Below are positions 25,182 through 33,976 of a stretch of 48,663 bases of DNA, piece after piece. The notes beneath the pieces are model-generated. The model saw nothing but the letters and a program-made list of their open reading frames with translations. It ran no database searches and was not told the DNA's origin. The position numbers and the translations under genes were made by a program. Numbering within the stretch: position 1 is the stretch's first letter; every line of letters begins with the position of its first letter. Source of the DNA: Oscillospiraceae bacterium (GTDB lineage Bacteria; Bacillota; Clostridia; Oscillospirales; CAG-272); contig SVTW01000011.1 of NCBI GenBank assembly GCA_015063585.1, forward strand, positions 1-48,663, given 5' to 3'.

Positions 25182-25654
25182 TCGCGATCAAGCTTTTGGG
25201 AAGTCTGTTGCTTCTGACCAGCGGTGTGTGGATCGCGATTTATGAAATTCGGATCGGTCAGACACGGATCTCGATCCTCGATGCGTGGATCGAATTGATA
25301 GAGGGCGTGCGCACCGAAATCGATTGTTATTTGCGCCCGATCCATGAAATTCTGATCCACTATCCCCCCGATCGGCTTTGTGCGTGTGCCGCGGGAAAAG
25401 CGGGCAACACGCTTCACGCGCTTTTGCAGGGGGCTCTGCCCTATCTCGACCGCGATACCCGCCGTCTGCTCTCCGCTTTTGTAAAGGAGGCGGGGGACTC
25501 CTATCGGGAGGATCAGCTCAAGCGGTGTGACTTTTATCTTTTGGCGCTTCGCAAAAAGCGCGACGCGCTCGCCGCCGCAAGCCCCGCCAAGATCAAGCTT
25601 TGCATCACGCTCTCGCTTTGCGGTGCGATCGGAACGGCGCTCCTGCTTTGGTGA
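25178..25654 (+). CDS. spoIIIAB: Stage III sporulation protein AB
   Basis: A 158-aa protein with an N-terminal membrane segment (about 3-22) and a soluble helical domain that resembles GspF-type platform proteins, ending in a second hydrophobic stretch (LCITLSLCGAIGTALLLW). It starts inside the last codons of spoIIIAA (ATGA), which implies coupled translation. It is slightly shorter than the Bacillus protein (about 171 aa). Confidence 0.93.
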   Translation: MIAIKLLGSLLLLTSGVWIAIYEIRIGQTRISILDAWIELIEGVRTEIDCYLRPIHEILIHYPPDRLCACAAGKAGNTLHALLQGALPYLDRDTRRLLSAFVKEAGDSYREDQLKRCDFYLLALRKKRDALAAASPAKIKLCITLSLCGAIGTALLLW

Positions 25655-25705
25655 ACCGATACAAGGCACCACGTTTTTAAGTACAGAGGAAGGACTCGAA
25701 AAAAC

Positions 25706-25900
25706 ATGGATATTTCCCTCATTATTCGGGTGGCGGGAATCGGCATTTTGGTTGCCGTTGCCTCTCAGATCCTGAACAAAAGCGGACGCGACGAGCAAGC
25801 GATGTTTGTAACCATTGCGGGGATCGTGGTAACGCTGATGCTGCTGATCAGCGAGATCGGAGCGCTTTTTGATCTGGTGCGCTCGGTCTTTGGAATGTAG
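25706..25900 (+). CDS. spoIIIAC: Stage III sporulation protein AC
   Basis: A 64-aa protein of two membrane helices with the family sequence VAGIGILVAVASQILNKSGRDEQA. Size and position between AB and AD are diagnostic. It follows spoIIIAB by 51 nt. Confidence 0.95.
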   Translation: MDISLIIRVAGIGILVAVASQILNKSGRDEQAMFVTIAGIVVTLMLLISEIGALFDLVRSVFGM

Positions 25901-25901
25901 C

Positions 25902-26294
25902 ATGCAGATCGTCAAATATACAGCCTTCGCGATCCTCGCGCTCCTGATCCTGTTGGTCCTCAGGCAATGGAAGGGGGAGAGTCCCCTGCTGGTCCGCCTT
26001 GCCGTGACGGTCCTGTTCGGCGGAGCTGCCCTGAGTGCCGCCGCGCCGCTTCTGCAATACCTGCGCACATTGATGGGAATGGGCAACGCCTCCCCCTATG
26101 CCGAGCTCCTTTTCAAGGCACTCGGTATCGCAACGCTCACGCAGATTGCCGCATCGGTCTGCCGAGACTGCGGCGAGGGCAGTGTTGCGGACGGGGTGGA
26201 GCTGGTGGGGCGGATCGAACTGTTGCTGCTGAGCTTGCCTTTGATCGCGGAAATTCTGAATGCAGCGCAGGAACTGATGCGCTTGGGAGGTTGA
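25902..26294 (+). CDS. spoIIIAD: Stage III sporulation protein AD
   Basis: A 130-aa membrane protein with three hydrophobic segments, including an N-terminal one (VKYTAFAILALLILLVLRQW) and a C-terminal one. The ATG is separated by one base from the spoIIIAC stop, and its ribosome site is weak, so translation is probably coupled. The family motif LFKALGIATLTQIAASVCRD is present. Confidence 0.93.
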   Translation: MQIVKYTAFAILALLILLVLRQWKGESPLLVRLAVTVLFGGAALSAAAPLLQYLRTLMGMGNASPYAELLFKALGIATLTQIAASVCRDCGEGSVADGVELVGRIELLLLSLPLIAEILNAAQELMRLGG

Positions 26295-26296
26295 AG

Positions 26297-27460
26297 GTGA
26301 AAAAAGGATTTCGTATCGTTCTCCAACTTCTGCTTGCGCTTTGCCTGCTCCCCCTGATCGGAGTCTCGGTCCATGCAGAGGAGGCAAGCGCCTCCGGGGA
26401 AACGGACCGCGTACCGAGCGAATTTTCCGATCTGCTCGAGGTTCTCCCCGAGGAGCTTTTGGAGCTACTCCCCGACGGAATTTTTTCGCAAAACACAAGC
26501 GACGTGGGTGAAGCGGCACGGCAGATGAGCGATTTTTCCTATTTATTAAGTACTCTGCTCTCTTTGATCGGACTGAATCTCGGCAGCTGCGCAAAAATGC
26601 TTGCCTCGGTGTGCGGACTTCTGCTCCTCTCGGCAATTCTGCGTATCATGCGCACCTCGATTGGAAACGAACGCCTGGGGGCAGCCTTTTCGCTCTGCTC
26701 CACACTTGCCATCACATTGGCGCTCCTACGCGAGAGCTACTTACCGCTCGCGGACATGATGGCGTATTTCCAAATGCTTGGAAATTTGACGCTTGCCGCG
26801 ATCCCGCTCATGGGGGCTCTGTACGCAATGGGGGGGAACGTGAGCGCGGCGGTGGCATCCTCCGGCGGACTTGCCGCCTATATGACGGTACTGGAACAGC
26901 TGGTTGGGAAAAGTATTCTTCCCTTTTGCGGCATCTGCATGGCATTTGCCTTGGTGCGTGCGCTGGATCCCTCGATCCGCCTCGGAGCACTCTCCAATAC
27001 GGTCAAAAAGCAATATTCCACCGCTTTGGGCTTTTTGATGATGCTCCTGCTCGCCATGCTTGCCGCACAAACCACACTCGGTGCCAAAGGCGATTCCCTT
27101 ACGATGCGAAGTGTAAAGTTCGCGGCAGGCAATCTCATACCCGTGGTTGGCGGCTCGGTGTCCGAGCTTTTGCGAACTCTGAGCGCGGGCATTGGATATC
27201 TGCGCGGTACGGTTGGGATCTGTGCCACGCTCCTGCTCCTGCTAACCCTCCTTCCCACCCTGATCGAATTGCTGCTTTTGCGCGGTGTTTGGCAGCTTGC
27301 CGCATCCTTTGCCGATCTGCTCGGCTGTGAGAATGAAAAAAAACTGCTTGACGAATTTGCGTCTCTGCTCGGATATCTGATTGCCGCCGTCAGCATATGC
27401 TCGTCGGTTCCGTTGCTGTCGGTCACACTACTGTCGCATTGCGCGTCGGCAATCGGCTGA
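26297..27460 (+). CDS. spoIIIAE: Stage III sporulation protein AE
   Basis: A 387-aa protein with a cleavable-looking signal peptide (1-26) and seven or so membrane helices, the largest membrane part of the SpoIIIA complex. It starts at a GTG at 26297, 6 nt after GGGAGG; the longer open frame lies inside spoIIIAD. The gap from spoIIIAD is 2 nt. Confidence 0.94.
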   Translation: MKKGFRIVLQLLLALCLLPLIGVSVHAEEASASGETDRVPSEFSDLLEVLPEELLELLPDGIFSQNTSDVGEAARQMSDFSYLLSTLLSLIGLNLGSCAKMLASVCGLLLLSAILRIMRTSIGNERLGAAFSLCSTLAITLALLRESYLPLADMMAYFQMLGNLTLAAIPLMGALYAMGGNVSAAVASSGGLAAYMTVLEQLVGKSILPFCGICMAFALVRALDPSIRLGALSNTVKKQYSTALGFLMMLLLAMLAAQTTLGAKGDSLTMRSVKFAAGNLIPVVGGSVSELLRTLSAGIGYLRGTVGICATLLLLLTLLPTLIELLLLRGVWQLAASFADLLGCENEKKLLDEFASLLGYLIAAVSICSSVPLLSVTLLSHCASAIG

Positions 27461-27470
27461 GAGGAAAAGT

Positions 27471-27965
27471 ATGAAGGATTATCTGATCACCCTGATCGCC
27501 GTGGCAATGGCGATCACGGTATTTGAAATTTTATCTCCCGCGGGGATACGCGGTGCACTCACGCGGCATATGCGATGGCTCACCGGGCTTTTGCTGATCT
27601 GTGTTCTGATCGCGCCCCTCCGAAACGTGATCGACTCTTTGCAAGACCTTGTAAGCGGAGATATCTCCCTTCCCGAGCTGGAGTTTCCAAACGAGGACGG
27701 ATACCGTGACCAAATGGAATCGGCACTTGGCGAGGCATCGACCGAATATTTTACGCAGTCGCTTACACGTATGCTGGAGGAACGGTTTGCAATCGAGACG
27801 GGAGAAGTTCGCTGTCACGTAGAGTGGCAAAAGGACGGCGAATTGCTCGCACCGAGTCGCATCACGGTTATTTTGTCGGGGCGGGCGATCTGGAAGGATA
27901 CAGGCGCGATCGAGGCATTTGTGGAATCGCTTTTGGGCTGTGAATGTATCAGCGCGATCGACTAA
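27471..27965 (+). CDS. spoIIIAF: Stage III sporulation protein AF
   Basis: A 164-aa protein with two N-terminal membrane helices (about 5-22 and 35-52) and a C-terminal ring-building (RBM-like) domain. GAGGAAAAG precedes the ATG at 27471, 10 nt after spoIIIAE. Confidence 0.93.
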   Translation: MKDYLITLIAVAMAITVFEILSPAGIRGALTRHMRWLTGLLLICVLIAPLRNVIDSLQDLVSGDISLPELEFPNEDGYRDQMESALGEASTEYFTQSLTRMLEERFAIETGEVRCHVEWQKDGELLAPSRITVILSGRAIWKDTGAIEAFVESLLGCECISAID

Positions 27966-27977
27966 GGAGGTTTTACT

Positions 27978-28469
27978 ATGATTTCTTTTTGGAAGGGCGA
28001 GCATGGCGGAAAGGGTTGGCTGTTGATCCTGCTGGCTCTGATCGGTGTTGGACTTTTGATCTTCGGCGGCATTTGGGAAAAAGAAGAAACGGAACGCCCT
28101 GCGGATCATGCAACAAACGTGGAGGAGACCCTGCGCGCCTATCAGACAGAGCTGGAAACGCGCATACGGGAGATCTGCGCATCGACCGCGGGGGTAAGTG
28201 ACGTCCGCGTGATCGTAACGCTTGCAAGCGGCTTTGAGGCGGTTTACGCCACCGAACTCATTGACGGTGATGAAAGATACGTCATTCTTGGAAACGGATC
28301 CAACGCGGAGGCTCTCTTACTCTCTCACGCCGCACCGAAAATAACGGGAATAGGCGTGATTTGCCGGGGCGGCGGAAACGCAACGGTACGTCGGGAGCTC
28401 ATCGCGTTGCTCAGCGCAGCATTCGATCTGCCCACAAACCGCATCTATATTACTGAAGCAAAGCCTTGA
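27978..28469 (+). CDS. spoIIIAG: Stage III sporulation protein AG
   Basis: A 163-aa protein with one membrane helix (about 14-31) and an extracytoplasmic ring-building domain (about 45-160, with STAGVSDVRVIVTLASGFE). In Bacillus it forms a large ring in the intermembrane channel. TAAGGAGG precedes the ATG. Confidence 0.94.
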   Translation: MISFWKGEHGGKGWLLILLALIGVGLLIFGGIWEKEETERPADHATNVEETLRAYQTELETRIREICASTAGVSDVRVIVTLASGFEAVYATELIDGDERYVILGNGSNAEALLLSHAAPKITGIGVICRGGGNATVRRELIALLSAAFDLPTNRIYITEAKP

Positions 28470-28504
28470 TTTTCAAAAAATTTTTCACAAAAGACACTTG
28501 CTTT

Positions 28505-28533
28505 GCATATTTTAAAGTCGCCGTTCATATGTT
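28505..28533 (+). promoter_or_regulatory. Putative SigE promoter of spoIIIAH
   Basis: GCATATT, 14 nt and CATATGTT closely fit the mother-cell SigE consensus. It lies in the 96-nt gap between spoIIIAG and spoIIIAH, the widest in the operon, and could give spoIIIAH its own expression. Confidence 0.6.
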
Positions 28534-28565
28534 ATAGCGAATCAAAATACAGGAGGAAACTACCT

Positions 28566-29159
28566 ATGAAAAACAAAACCACTGCGCTCAGTGAAATTCC
28601 GAAAACAAACAAATTCAAAGCCGTGATCGTAAAACTCGGCAGACGAAATCTGATCATCGCCTGCTCGGTATTTCTGATCGGTGTTGCCGTATTGCTCAAT
28701 TGGGTTCTGTTTGCGGGTGCCGCAGATTCGGACGGATACGACGGATACGATCAGCCGAGCGGAAATATCGGTCAAACGCCTTCCGACACAACCGACACGA
28801 CCGACGATGCCGCCAACACCTACTTCTCCGCAACGCAGATCAGCAGACAAAAAGCGCGTGACGAAGCACTTGAGGTCTTGCAGGCTGTAGTTGACAACGT
28901 TGACTCCAGCGAAACCGCCAAGGCAGAGGCACTCGCAAGCATCAGCGCCATTGCCGATGAGATCCAGAAGGAAGCCGACATTGAGTCTCTGCTCAAGGCA
29001 AAGGGCTTTGAACAGTGCGTCGCCGTTCTCAACGGAGATAAGGCTACCGTTGTGGTAAGCGCCGACACCCTGCAGCCCGCACAGCTCGCGCAGATCAACG
29101 CCGCTGTTTACGAACATACGGGCATCGCTCCCTCGGGCGTTACGATCATTCACAAATAA
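28566..29159 (+). CDS. spoIIIAH: Stage III sporulation protein AH
   Basis: A 197-aa protein with a basic N-terminus, one membrane helix (about 31-50), an acidic Ser/Thr/Asp-rich linker (about 52-85) and a C-terminal ring-building domain (about 90-197) that pairs with SpoIIQ from the forespore side in Bacillus. AGGAGGAAAC precedes the ATG at 28566. SpoIIQ is not encoded here; in Clostridia its place is often taken by other proteins. Confidence 0.95.
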   Translation: MKNKTTALSEIPKTNKFKAVIVKLGRRNLIIACSVFLIGVAVLLNWVLFAGAADSDGYDGYDQPSGNIGQTPSDTTDTTDDAANTYFSATQISRQKARDEALEVLQAVVDNVDSSETAKAEALASISAIADEIQKEADIESLLKAKGFEQCVAVLNGDKATVVVSADTLQPAQLAQINAAVYEHTGIAPSGVTIIHK

Positions 29160-29167
29160 TCGGTTTG

Positions 29168-29215
29168 AAGGGACCTATCCACAAATGCACGCGCCATTTG
29201 GGATGGGTCCTTTTT
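29168..29215 (+). terminator. Terminator of the spoIIIA operon
   Basis: A long imperfect stem (AAGGGACCTATCC with GGATGGGTCCTT, extended by CAAATG/CATTTG) followed by TTTTTCGTTTTTT, directly after spoIIIAH. Confidence 0.85.
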
Positions 29216-29305
29216 CGTTTTTTTGTAAAAAATTAACAAAACACACTTTTATTCGGATCAATTCGTGCGCAAATGGGAGAAGTGAAAAAAATGTCCGTAA
29301 AATGC

Positions 29306-29334
29306 TTGACAAGCAAAGAAAAAAGGGATATAAT
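29306..29334 (+). promoter_or_regulatory. Consensus promoter of feoA
   Basis: TTGACA, 17 nt and TATAAT, a perfect match, with transcription expected from about 29341, where the first palindromic operator sits. Confidence 0.88.
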
Positions 29335-29342
29335 GATAGGCA

Positions 29343-29358
29343 GTTAGCATAGGCTAAT
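29343..29358 (+). promoter_or_regulatory. DtxR-like operator at the feoA start site
   Basis: The inverted repeat TTAGC-N4-GCTAA spans the predicted transcription start. It matches the half-sites of DtxR/IdeR/MntR-family boxes (TTAGG/TTAGS with CTAA). A second copy precedes feoB. An iron-dependent repressor binding here is inferred. Confidence 0.65.
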
Positions 29359-29400
29359 CGCAAAAAATCGGATGAATTGCCGTTGGAAAGGATGATGGGA

Positions 29401-29616
29401 ATGACACTTTTGCAAGCAGAAGAAGGAAAAGAATATATCATTCGGGCAATTGAAACCGACGACGAGGAGCTTGATGCGTTTCTCTTCTCCCTCGGATGCT
29501 ACAGCGGAGAACCCATCACAGTTGTAACACATCGCAAAAGCGGATGCGTTGTTTCGATCAAGGACGGCAGATATAACATCGACCGTGAATTGGCAAACGC
29601 CATTGTGATCGGCTAA
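29401..29616 (+). CDS. feoA: Ferrous iron transport accessory protein FeoA
   Basis: A 71-aa SH3-fold protein of the FeoA family that assists FeoB in ferrous iron uptake. The beta-rich core includes LFSLGCYSGEPITVV and VSIKDGRYNIDRELA. AAAGG lies 9 nt before the ATG at 29401; an in-frame TTG and two nearer ATG codons have poor spacing. A short terminator hairpin separates it from feoB. Confidence 0.9.
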   Translation: MTLLQAEEGKEYIIRAIETDDEELDAFLFSLGCYSGEPITVVTHRKSGCVVSIKDGRYNIDRELANAIVIG

Positions 29617-29617
29617 A

Positions 29618-29640
29618 AATAATCCTCGGATTATTTTTTT
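29618..29640 (+). terminator. Terminator or attenuator between feoA and feoB
   Basis: AATAATC pairs with GATTATT around a 4-nt loop and runs into seven T. It starts one base after the feoA stop, so feoB needs read-through or its own promoter. Confidence 0.65.
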
Positions 29641-29648
29641 GCCCAAGA

Positions 29649-29664
29649 GTTAGCGGCGGCTAAC
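29649..29664 (+). promoter_or_regulatory. Second DtxR-like operator, upstream of feoB
   Basis: A perfect inverted repeat, GTTAGC-GGCG-GCTAAC, the same half-sites and 4-nt spacer as at 29343-29358. It lies 77 nt before feoB. No strong promoter is visible beside it. A GTTAAT/ATTAAC hairpin (29701-29718) follows. Confidence 0.6.
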
Positions 29665-29740
29665 CTCCGTTTCGGTAAACCGACCGAAAAACCAATTCCT
29701 GTTAATCTTTTTATTAACATATTTTGGAGGATTTTTAATC

Positions 29741-31813
29741 ATGAGAATTGCACTTACAGGCAATCCCAACAGCGGTAAAACGACCATGTTCAACGCGTTG
29801 ACCGGACGAAATGAGAAGGTCGGCAACTGGGCGGGCGTAACCGTTGAGAAAAAAGAGCATGCCATCAAACGCAGCTTTTGCAAAGGCATGGGGGAATTGA
29901 TCGCGGTCGACCTTCCCGGCGCATACTCGATGTCCCCTTTCACCTCGGAGGAAAGCATTACAAGCTCATACGTAAAAAATGAGCAACCCGATGTGATCAT
30001 CAACATCGTGGATTCCACCAACCTCAGCAGAAGCCTCTTTTTCACCACACAGCTCCTGGAGCTCGGGATCCCGATGGTCGTTGCCCTGAACAAGACCGAC
30101 GTCAATAAGAAAAAGGATAACAAAATTGACGCGGCATTGCTTTCCGAAAAGCTCGGCTGCCCTGTTGTGGAAACGGTCTCTACCTCAGCCAACGGCATGA
30201 AAGAAGTTGTTGCCGCCGCGGTTTCGGTAGTGGGCAAAGAACAAAAAGCGCCTTACGTGCAGGGCGATATTGATCTGAACGACAAAAAGACGGTTGAAGA
30301 AGCAGACAGACAGCGCTTCGCCTTTGTAAATGACATTGTTGCAAGTGTGGAAACACGTAAAGTGCTCACCAAGGAAAAGAACTATCAGGATAAAATTGAC
30401 GCCGTTCTCACCAATAAGTGGCTCGGTATCCCGATCTTCGCGGTCGTTATGTTCCTCGTGTTCCAGATCTCGCAGGCATGGCTCGGCGTTTGGATCGCCG
30501 AGGGCTACGTATTCCATGAGGGCGCCGAGAATGAATGGGCGATCCCCGGTCTCGTTACCTTTATCGAAATGTTTGGTGAATGGGTTGGCGGCTTGATGGA
30601 AAACGCAAATCCGTTGCTCACCTCGATTTTGGTGGACGGTATCATCGGCGGTGTGGGTGCCGTTGTTGGCTTCCTGCCTCTGGTAATGGTCATGTACTTC
30701 CTGCTTGCGCTCCTTGAGGATTGCGGCTATATGGCACGTGTGACCGTTGTGCTGGACCCCATCTTCAAAAAGGTTGGTCTTTCCGGTAAATCCGTTATTC
30801 CCTTTGTGATCGGCACCGGTTGCGCCATTCCCGGTGTTATGGCCTGCCGCACGATCCGCAATGAGCGTGAGCGCCGCGCCACCGCGATGCTTGCTCCCTT
30901 TATGCCCTGCGGCGCAAAGCTTCCCGTGATCGCCCTTTTTGCGGGTGCCTTCTTCGATGAGGCGTCTTGGGTTGGTACGTTGATGTACTTTGTCGGCATC
31001 CTTCTGATCTTCCTGTGCGCGCTTCTCGTAAACAAACTGACGGGACACAAAAACAGAAAATCCTTCTTTATCATTGAGTTGCCCGAATATAAGGCACCCA
31101 GCTTCCCCAAGGCACTTCTTTCGATGTGTCAGCGCGGTTGGTCCTACATCGTAAAGGCAGGTACAATCATTCTGGTATGTAATTTTGCCGTTCAGCTCAT
31201 GCAGACCTTCGGTTGGAATCTCCAGCCGGTCGATGCCGCAAAGGATTCGATCCTTGCAACGATCTCGACCCCCTTTGCGTATCTCTTTGCTCCCATTGTC
31301 GGCGTTGTGGCATGGCAGCTTGCCGCAGCAGCGATCACGGGCTTTATCGCAAAGGAAAACGTGGTGGGTACGTTGGCGGTTTGCTTCATCGGACTTGAAA
31401 ATCTGATCGACGCGGAAGCACTTGAAATGATCGGCGGTGCCGGTGCTGAGGTTGCCGGTATTCTGGCGATCACCAAGGTTGCCGCTCTCGCTTACCTGAT
31501 GTTCAACCTCTTCACACCTCCCTGCTTTGCCGCAATTGGTGCAATGAACTCCGAAATCAAGAGCAAAAAATGGCTCTTTGCAGGCATTGGGCTCCAATTT
31601 GGTGTGGGATACTCGGTTGGATTCCTCGTTTACTTCTTCGGAACGCTCTTTACCACCCGCAATTTCGGCGCGGTCTGGATGCCGATCCTCGGATGGGCGA
31701 TCGTGGCACTTTTCGCGGCGATTCTTACGGTCCTGATCATTAAGAAAAATAAAGAGCTCAAAGAGGAGTACACGCTTTCTCAATTTGTGAAAAAGGAAAC
31801 TACGAAAGTTTGA
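29741..31813 (+). CDS. feoB: Ferrous iron transporter FeoB
   Basis: A 690-aa membrane transporter with an N-terminal G domain. G1 is GNPNSGKTTMFNALTG, the switch region reads WAGVTVEKKEH, G3 is DLPGAYSM and G4 is NKTD. A helical GDI-like domain (about 165-225) and the membrane core with two Gate regions follow, including VIGTGCAIPGVMACRT and APFMPCGAKLPV. It imports Fe2+ in anaerobes. GGAGG precedes the ATG. Length is typical. It is followed within 20 nt by the small Cys-rich partner. Confidence 0.97.
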   Translation: MRIALTGNPNSGKTTMFNALTGRNEKVGNWAGVTVEKKEHAIKRSFCKGMGELIAVDLPGAYSMSPFTSEESITSSYVKNEQPDVIINIVDSTNLSRSLFFTTQLLELGIPMVVALNKTDVNKKKDNKIDAALLSEKLGCPVVETVSTSANGMKEVVAAAVSVVGKEQKAPYVQGDIDLNDKKTVEEADRQRFAFVNDIVASVETRKVLTKEKNYQDKIDAVLTNKWLGIPIFAVVMFLVFQISQAWLGVWIAEGYVFHEGAENEWAIPGLVTFIEMFGEWVGGLMENANPLLTSILVDGIIGGVGAVVGFLPLVMVMYFLLALLEDCGYMARVTVVLDPIFKKVGLSGKSVIPFVIGTGCAIPGVMACRTIRNERERRATAMLAPFMPCGAKLPVIALFAGAFFDEASWVGTLMYFVGILLIFLCALLVNKLTGHKNRKSFFIIELPEYKAPSFPKALLSMCQRGWSYIVKAGTIILVCNFAVQLMQTFGWNLQPVDAAKDSILATISTPFAYLFAPIVGVVAWQLAAAAITGFIAKENVVGTLAVCFIGLENLIDAEALEMIGGAGAEVAGILAITKVAALAYLMFNLFTPPCFAAIGAMNSEIKSKKWLFAGIGLQFGVGYSVGFLVYFFGTLFTTRNFGAVWMPILGWAIVALFAAILTVLIIKKNKELKEEYTLSQFVKKETTKV

Positions 31814-31829
31814 TGGAGGACTTTGCATC

Positions 31830-32033
31830 ATGATGTCGATTACAGATTGGATTGCCGTTTTCGTGATCCTTCTGATTATCGGAGGCGCAACGGCATATAT
31901 CATCAAAGCCAAGAAAAGCGGTAAAAAATGCATTGGTTGCCCCGATAGCTGCTCTTGCAGCTCCCAAAAAGGCTCCAATGGCAATTCCGGTTGCAACGGC
32001 TGCTGCCATTGCAACGAACACAAAGACAGTTAA
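31830..32033 (+). CDS. FeoB-associated Cys-rich membrane protein
   Basis: A 67-aa protein with one N-terminal membrane helix (about 8-27) and a Cys-rich tail with about nine cysteines (CIGCPDSCSCSS, GCNGCCHC). Such proteins lie after feoB in many Firmicutes and may bind iron, a role sometimes compared with FeoC; function is not proven. GGAGGA precedes the ATG. Confidence 0.88.
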   Translation: MMSITDWIAVFVILLIIGGATAYIIKAKKSGKKCIGCPDSCSCSSQKGSNGNSGCNGCCHCNEHKDS

Positions 32034-32118
32034 CCGAAAGGGTGCCAACCAAGTGCCGATCCGCGCGCTTGGGCGGTGCCCTTCTCTTTTATCCGACCGT
32101 TTGCAAGAAAAACAAGGA

Positions 32119-32152
32119 AAAAATGAAAAAACTCTTGCATTTTTTCATTTTT
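32119..32152. terminator. A/T hairpin after the feo operon
   Basis: AAAAATGAAAAAA pairs perfectly (13 bp) with TTTTTTCATTTTT around an 8-nt loop. It may end feo transcription. The 3' arm lies inside the gpmI promoter spacer. Confidence 0.5.
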
Positions 32153-32162
32153 GGTATATAAT
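32135..32162 (+). promoter_or_regulatory. Promoter of gpmI
   Basis: TTGCAT, 16 nt and TATAAT, about 50 nt upstream of the gene. Confidence 0.65.
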
Positions 32163-32215
32163 AGTATTTGTGAAAATATGTCTTTTCAAAGAACAATAAT
32201 CCGGAGGAAAAAACA

Positions 32216-33877
32216 ATGAACAAGAAACTCGAAAAGCTTACGAACTTTGATGGCGTAAAGGGTCCCGTTCTCACGATCGTGATGGACGGTGTCGGACTTG
32301 CGCCCGATACGGTATCCAATGCGGTTGCGGGCGCGTATACCCCCAATCTCGACGCATTGATGAAGAACTATCCCATGGTTTCGCTCAAGGCACACGGAAC
32401 CGCTGTCGGACTTCCCTCCGACGACGATATGGGTAACAGCGAGGTAGGACACAACGCACTCGGCGCAGGTCAGGTATTTGCACAGGGCGCAAAGCTGGTA
32501 TCCAACTCTATTGAAAGCGGCAAGATGTTTGCGTCGGCTACGTGGCAGGAATTGGTTGCCAACGTAAAGGCAAACGGCTCTACCCTCCACTTCCTCGGTC
32601 TTTTCTCCGACGGTAACGTACACTCGCATATTGATCACCTCAAGGCAATGCTCAAACAGGCAAAGGTTGAGGGTGTGACGCGTGTTCGCGTTCATATCCT
32701 GCTCGACGGACGCGACGTTGGCGAGACCTCCGCGCTCGAATATATCAATCCCTTTGAGGCATTCCTTACCGAGCTCCGCGACGCATCCTACGACGTGAAG
32801 ATCGCGTCCGGCGGCGGACGTATGACGATCACCATGGACCGTTATGAGGCAAACTGGGCAATGGTGGAAGCCGGTTGGAAGACGCACGTGCTCGGAGAAG
32901 GTCGTCAATTTGCATCTGCGGCAGAAGCGGTTCAGACCTACCGTGATGAGCTCAAGGTGATCGACCAGGATCTGCCCGCCTTCGTGATTGCCGAGAACGG
33001 CCAAGCGGTTGGAACCGTGGAGGACGGTGACAGCGTGATCTTCTTCAACTTCCGCGGTGACCGCTCGATCGAGATCTCCAAGACCTTCGACGCTCCCGAC
33101 GGCGCGTTTGATAAGTTTGACCGCGTTCGCGTTCCCAAGGTGGTATATGCCGGCATGCTCGAATATGACGGTGACCTGCACATTCCCGCCAAGTACCTGG
33201 TATCGCCTCCCGAAATCACCAACACCATGAGTGAGTATATGGCAGACGCAGGCATTCCCGTGCTTGCGATCTCCGAAACGCAGAAATACGGCCACGTGAC
33301 CTATTTCTGGAACGGCAACAAGTCGGGCAAGTTTGACGAGGCACTTGAAACCTATATTGAGATCCCCTCCGACGTGGTTCCCTTTGAGCAGAGACCTTGG
33401 ATGAAGTGCGCGGAGATCACCGATAAGCTGCTTGAGTGCCTGCAAAGCGGAAAATACAAGTATCTGCGCGTCAACTTCCCCAACGGTGATATGGTTGGCC
33501 ATACCGGTTCCCTTGCAGCTACGCGTTGCTCCATGGAAGCACTTGACCTTCAGCTCGGCAGAATCCTTCCCGTTGTAGATGCCCTCGGCGGTGTTGCGCT
33601 GATCACGGCTGACCACGGAAACGCCGATGAGATGTATGAAATGGACAAGAAGACCAAGCAGCCCAAGGCTGACAAGAACGGCAACTTCAAATCCAAGACC
33701 AGCCACACGCTCAACCCCGTTCCCTGCATCATCTACGACAACACCGATGCAAAGAATCACTACACCGTGAAGGCTGACGGCAGCTACGGACTTTCCAACG
33801 TAGCCGCAACCACGGTCAACCTCCTCGGCTACAAGGCACCCGAGATGTGGGACGAATCGATCATTGAGATTCTGTAA
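32216..33877 (+). CDS. gpmI: 2,3-bisphosphoglycerate-independent phosphoglycerate mutase
   Basis: A 553-aa manganese-dependent enzyme of the alkaline phosphatase superfamily that interconverts 3- and 2-phosphoglycerate in glycolysis. The nucleophile is Ser75 in MGNSEVGHNALG. Other metal-site motifs are MDGVGLAP, LLDGRDVGETS, FNFRGDRSIEIS and TADHGNADEM. It is longer than the usual 510 aa, as in a known longer subgroup. The codon use is strongly biased, as expected of a highly expressed gene. GGAGG precedes the ATG. Confidence 0.95.
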   Translation: MNKKLEKLTNFDGVKGPVLTIVMDGVGLAPDTVSNAVAGAYTPNLDALMKNYPMVSLKAHGTAVGLPSDDDMGNSEVGHNALGAGQVFAQGAKLVSNSIESGKMFASATWQELVANVKANGSTLHFLGLFSDGNVHSHIDHLKAMLKQAKVEGVTRVRVHILLDGRDVGETSALEYINPFEAFLTELRDASYDVKIASGGGRMTITMDRYEANWAMVEAGWKTHVLGEGRQFASAAEAVQTYRDELKVIDQDLPAFVIAENGQAVGTVEDGDSVIFFNFRGDRSIEISKTFDAPDGAFDKFDRVRVPKVVYAGMLEYDGDLHIPAKYLVSPPEITNTMSEYMADAGIPVLAISETQKYGHVTYFWNGNKSGKFDEALETYIEIPSDVVPFEQRPWMKCAEITDKLLECLQSGKYKYLRVNFPNGDMVGHTGSLAATRCSMEALDLQLGRILPVVDALGGVALITADHGNADEMYEMDKKTKQPKADKNGNFKSKTSHTLNPVPCIIYDNTDAKNHYTVKADGSYGLSNVAATTVNLLGYKAPEMWDESIIEIL

Positions 33878-33914
33878 TCTCCTATATTGATCGAAATATA
33901 GAAATATATTGATT

Positions 33915-33947
33915 GAAATTGCCGATGCTTCTGGCATCGGCAATTTC
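33915..33947. terminator. Hairpin after gpmI
   Basis: GAAATTGCCGATGC pairs perfectly with GCATCGGCAATTTC around a 5-nt loop. No T-run follows on the plus strand, so it may stabilise the gpmI transcript or allow read-through into the PHP gene 30 nt on. Confidence 0.55.
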
Positions 33948-33976
33948 AAAATATTCCAAAAAGGACACACTCTACT

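Noticed and set aside
30185-32023. A 612-codon minus-strand frame across feoB
   Set aside because: Antisense shadow of feoB with a Cys/His/Asp-rich translation lacking any domain.
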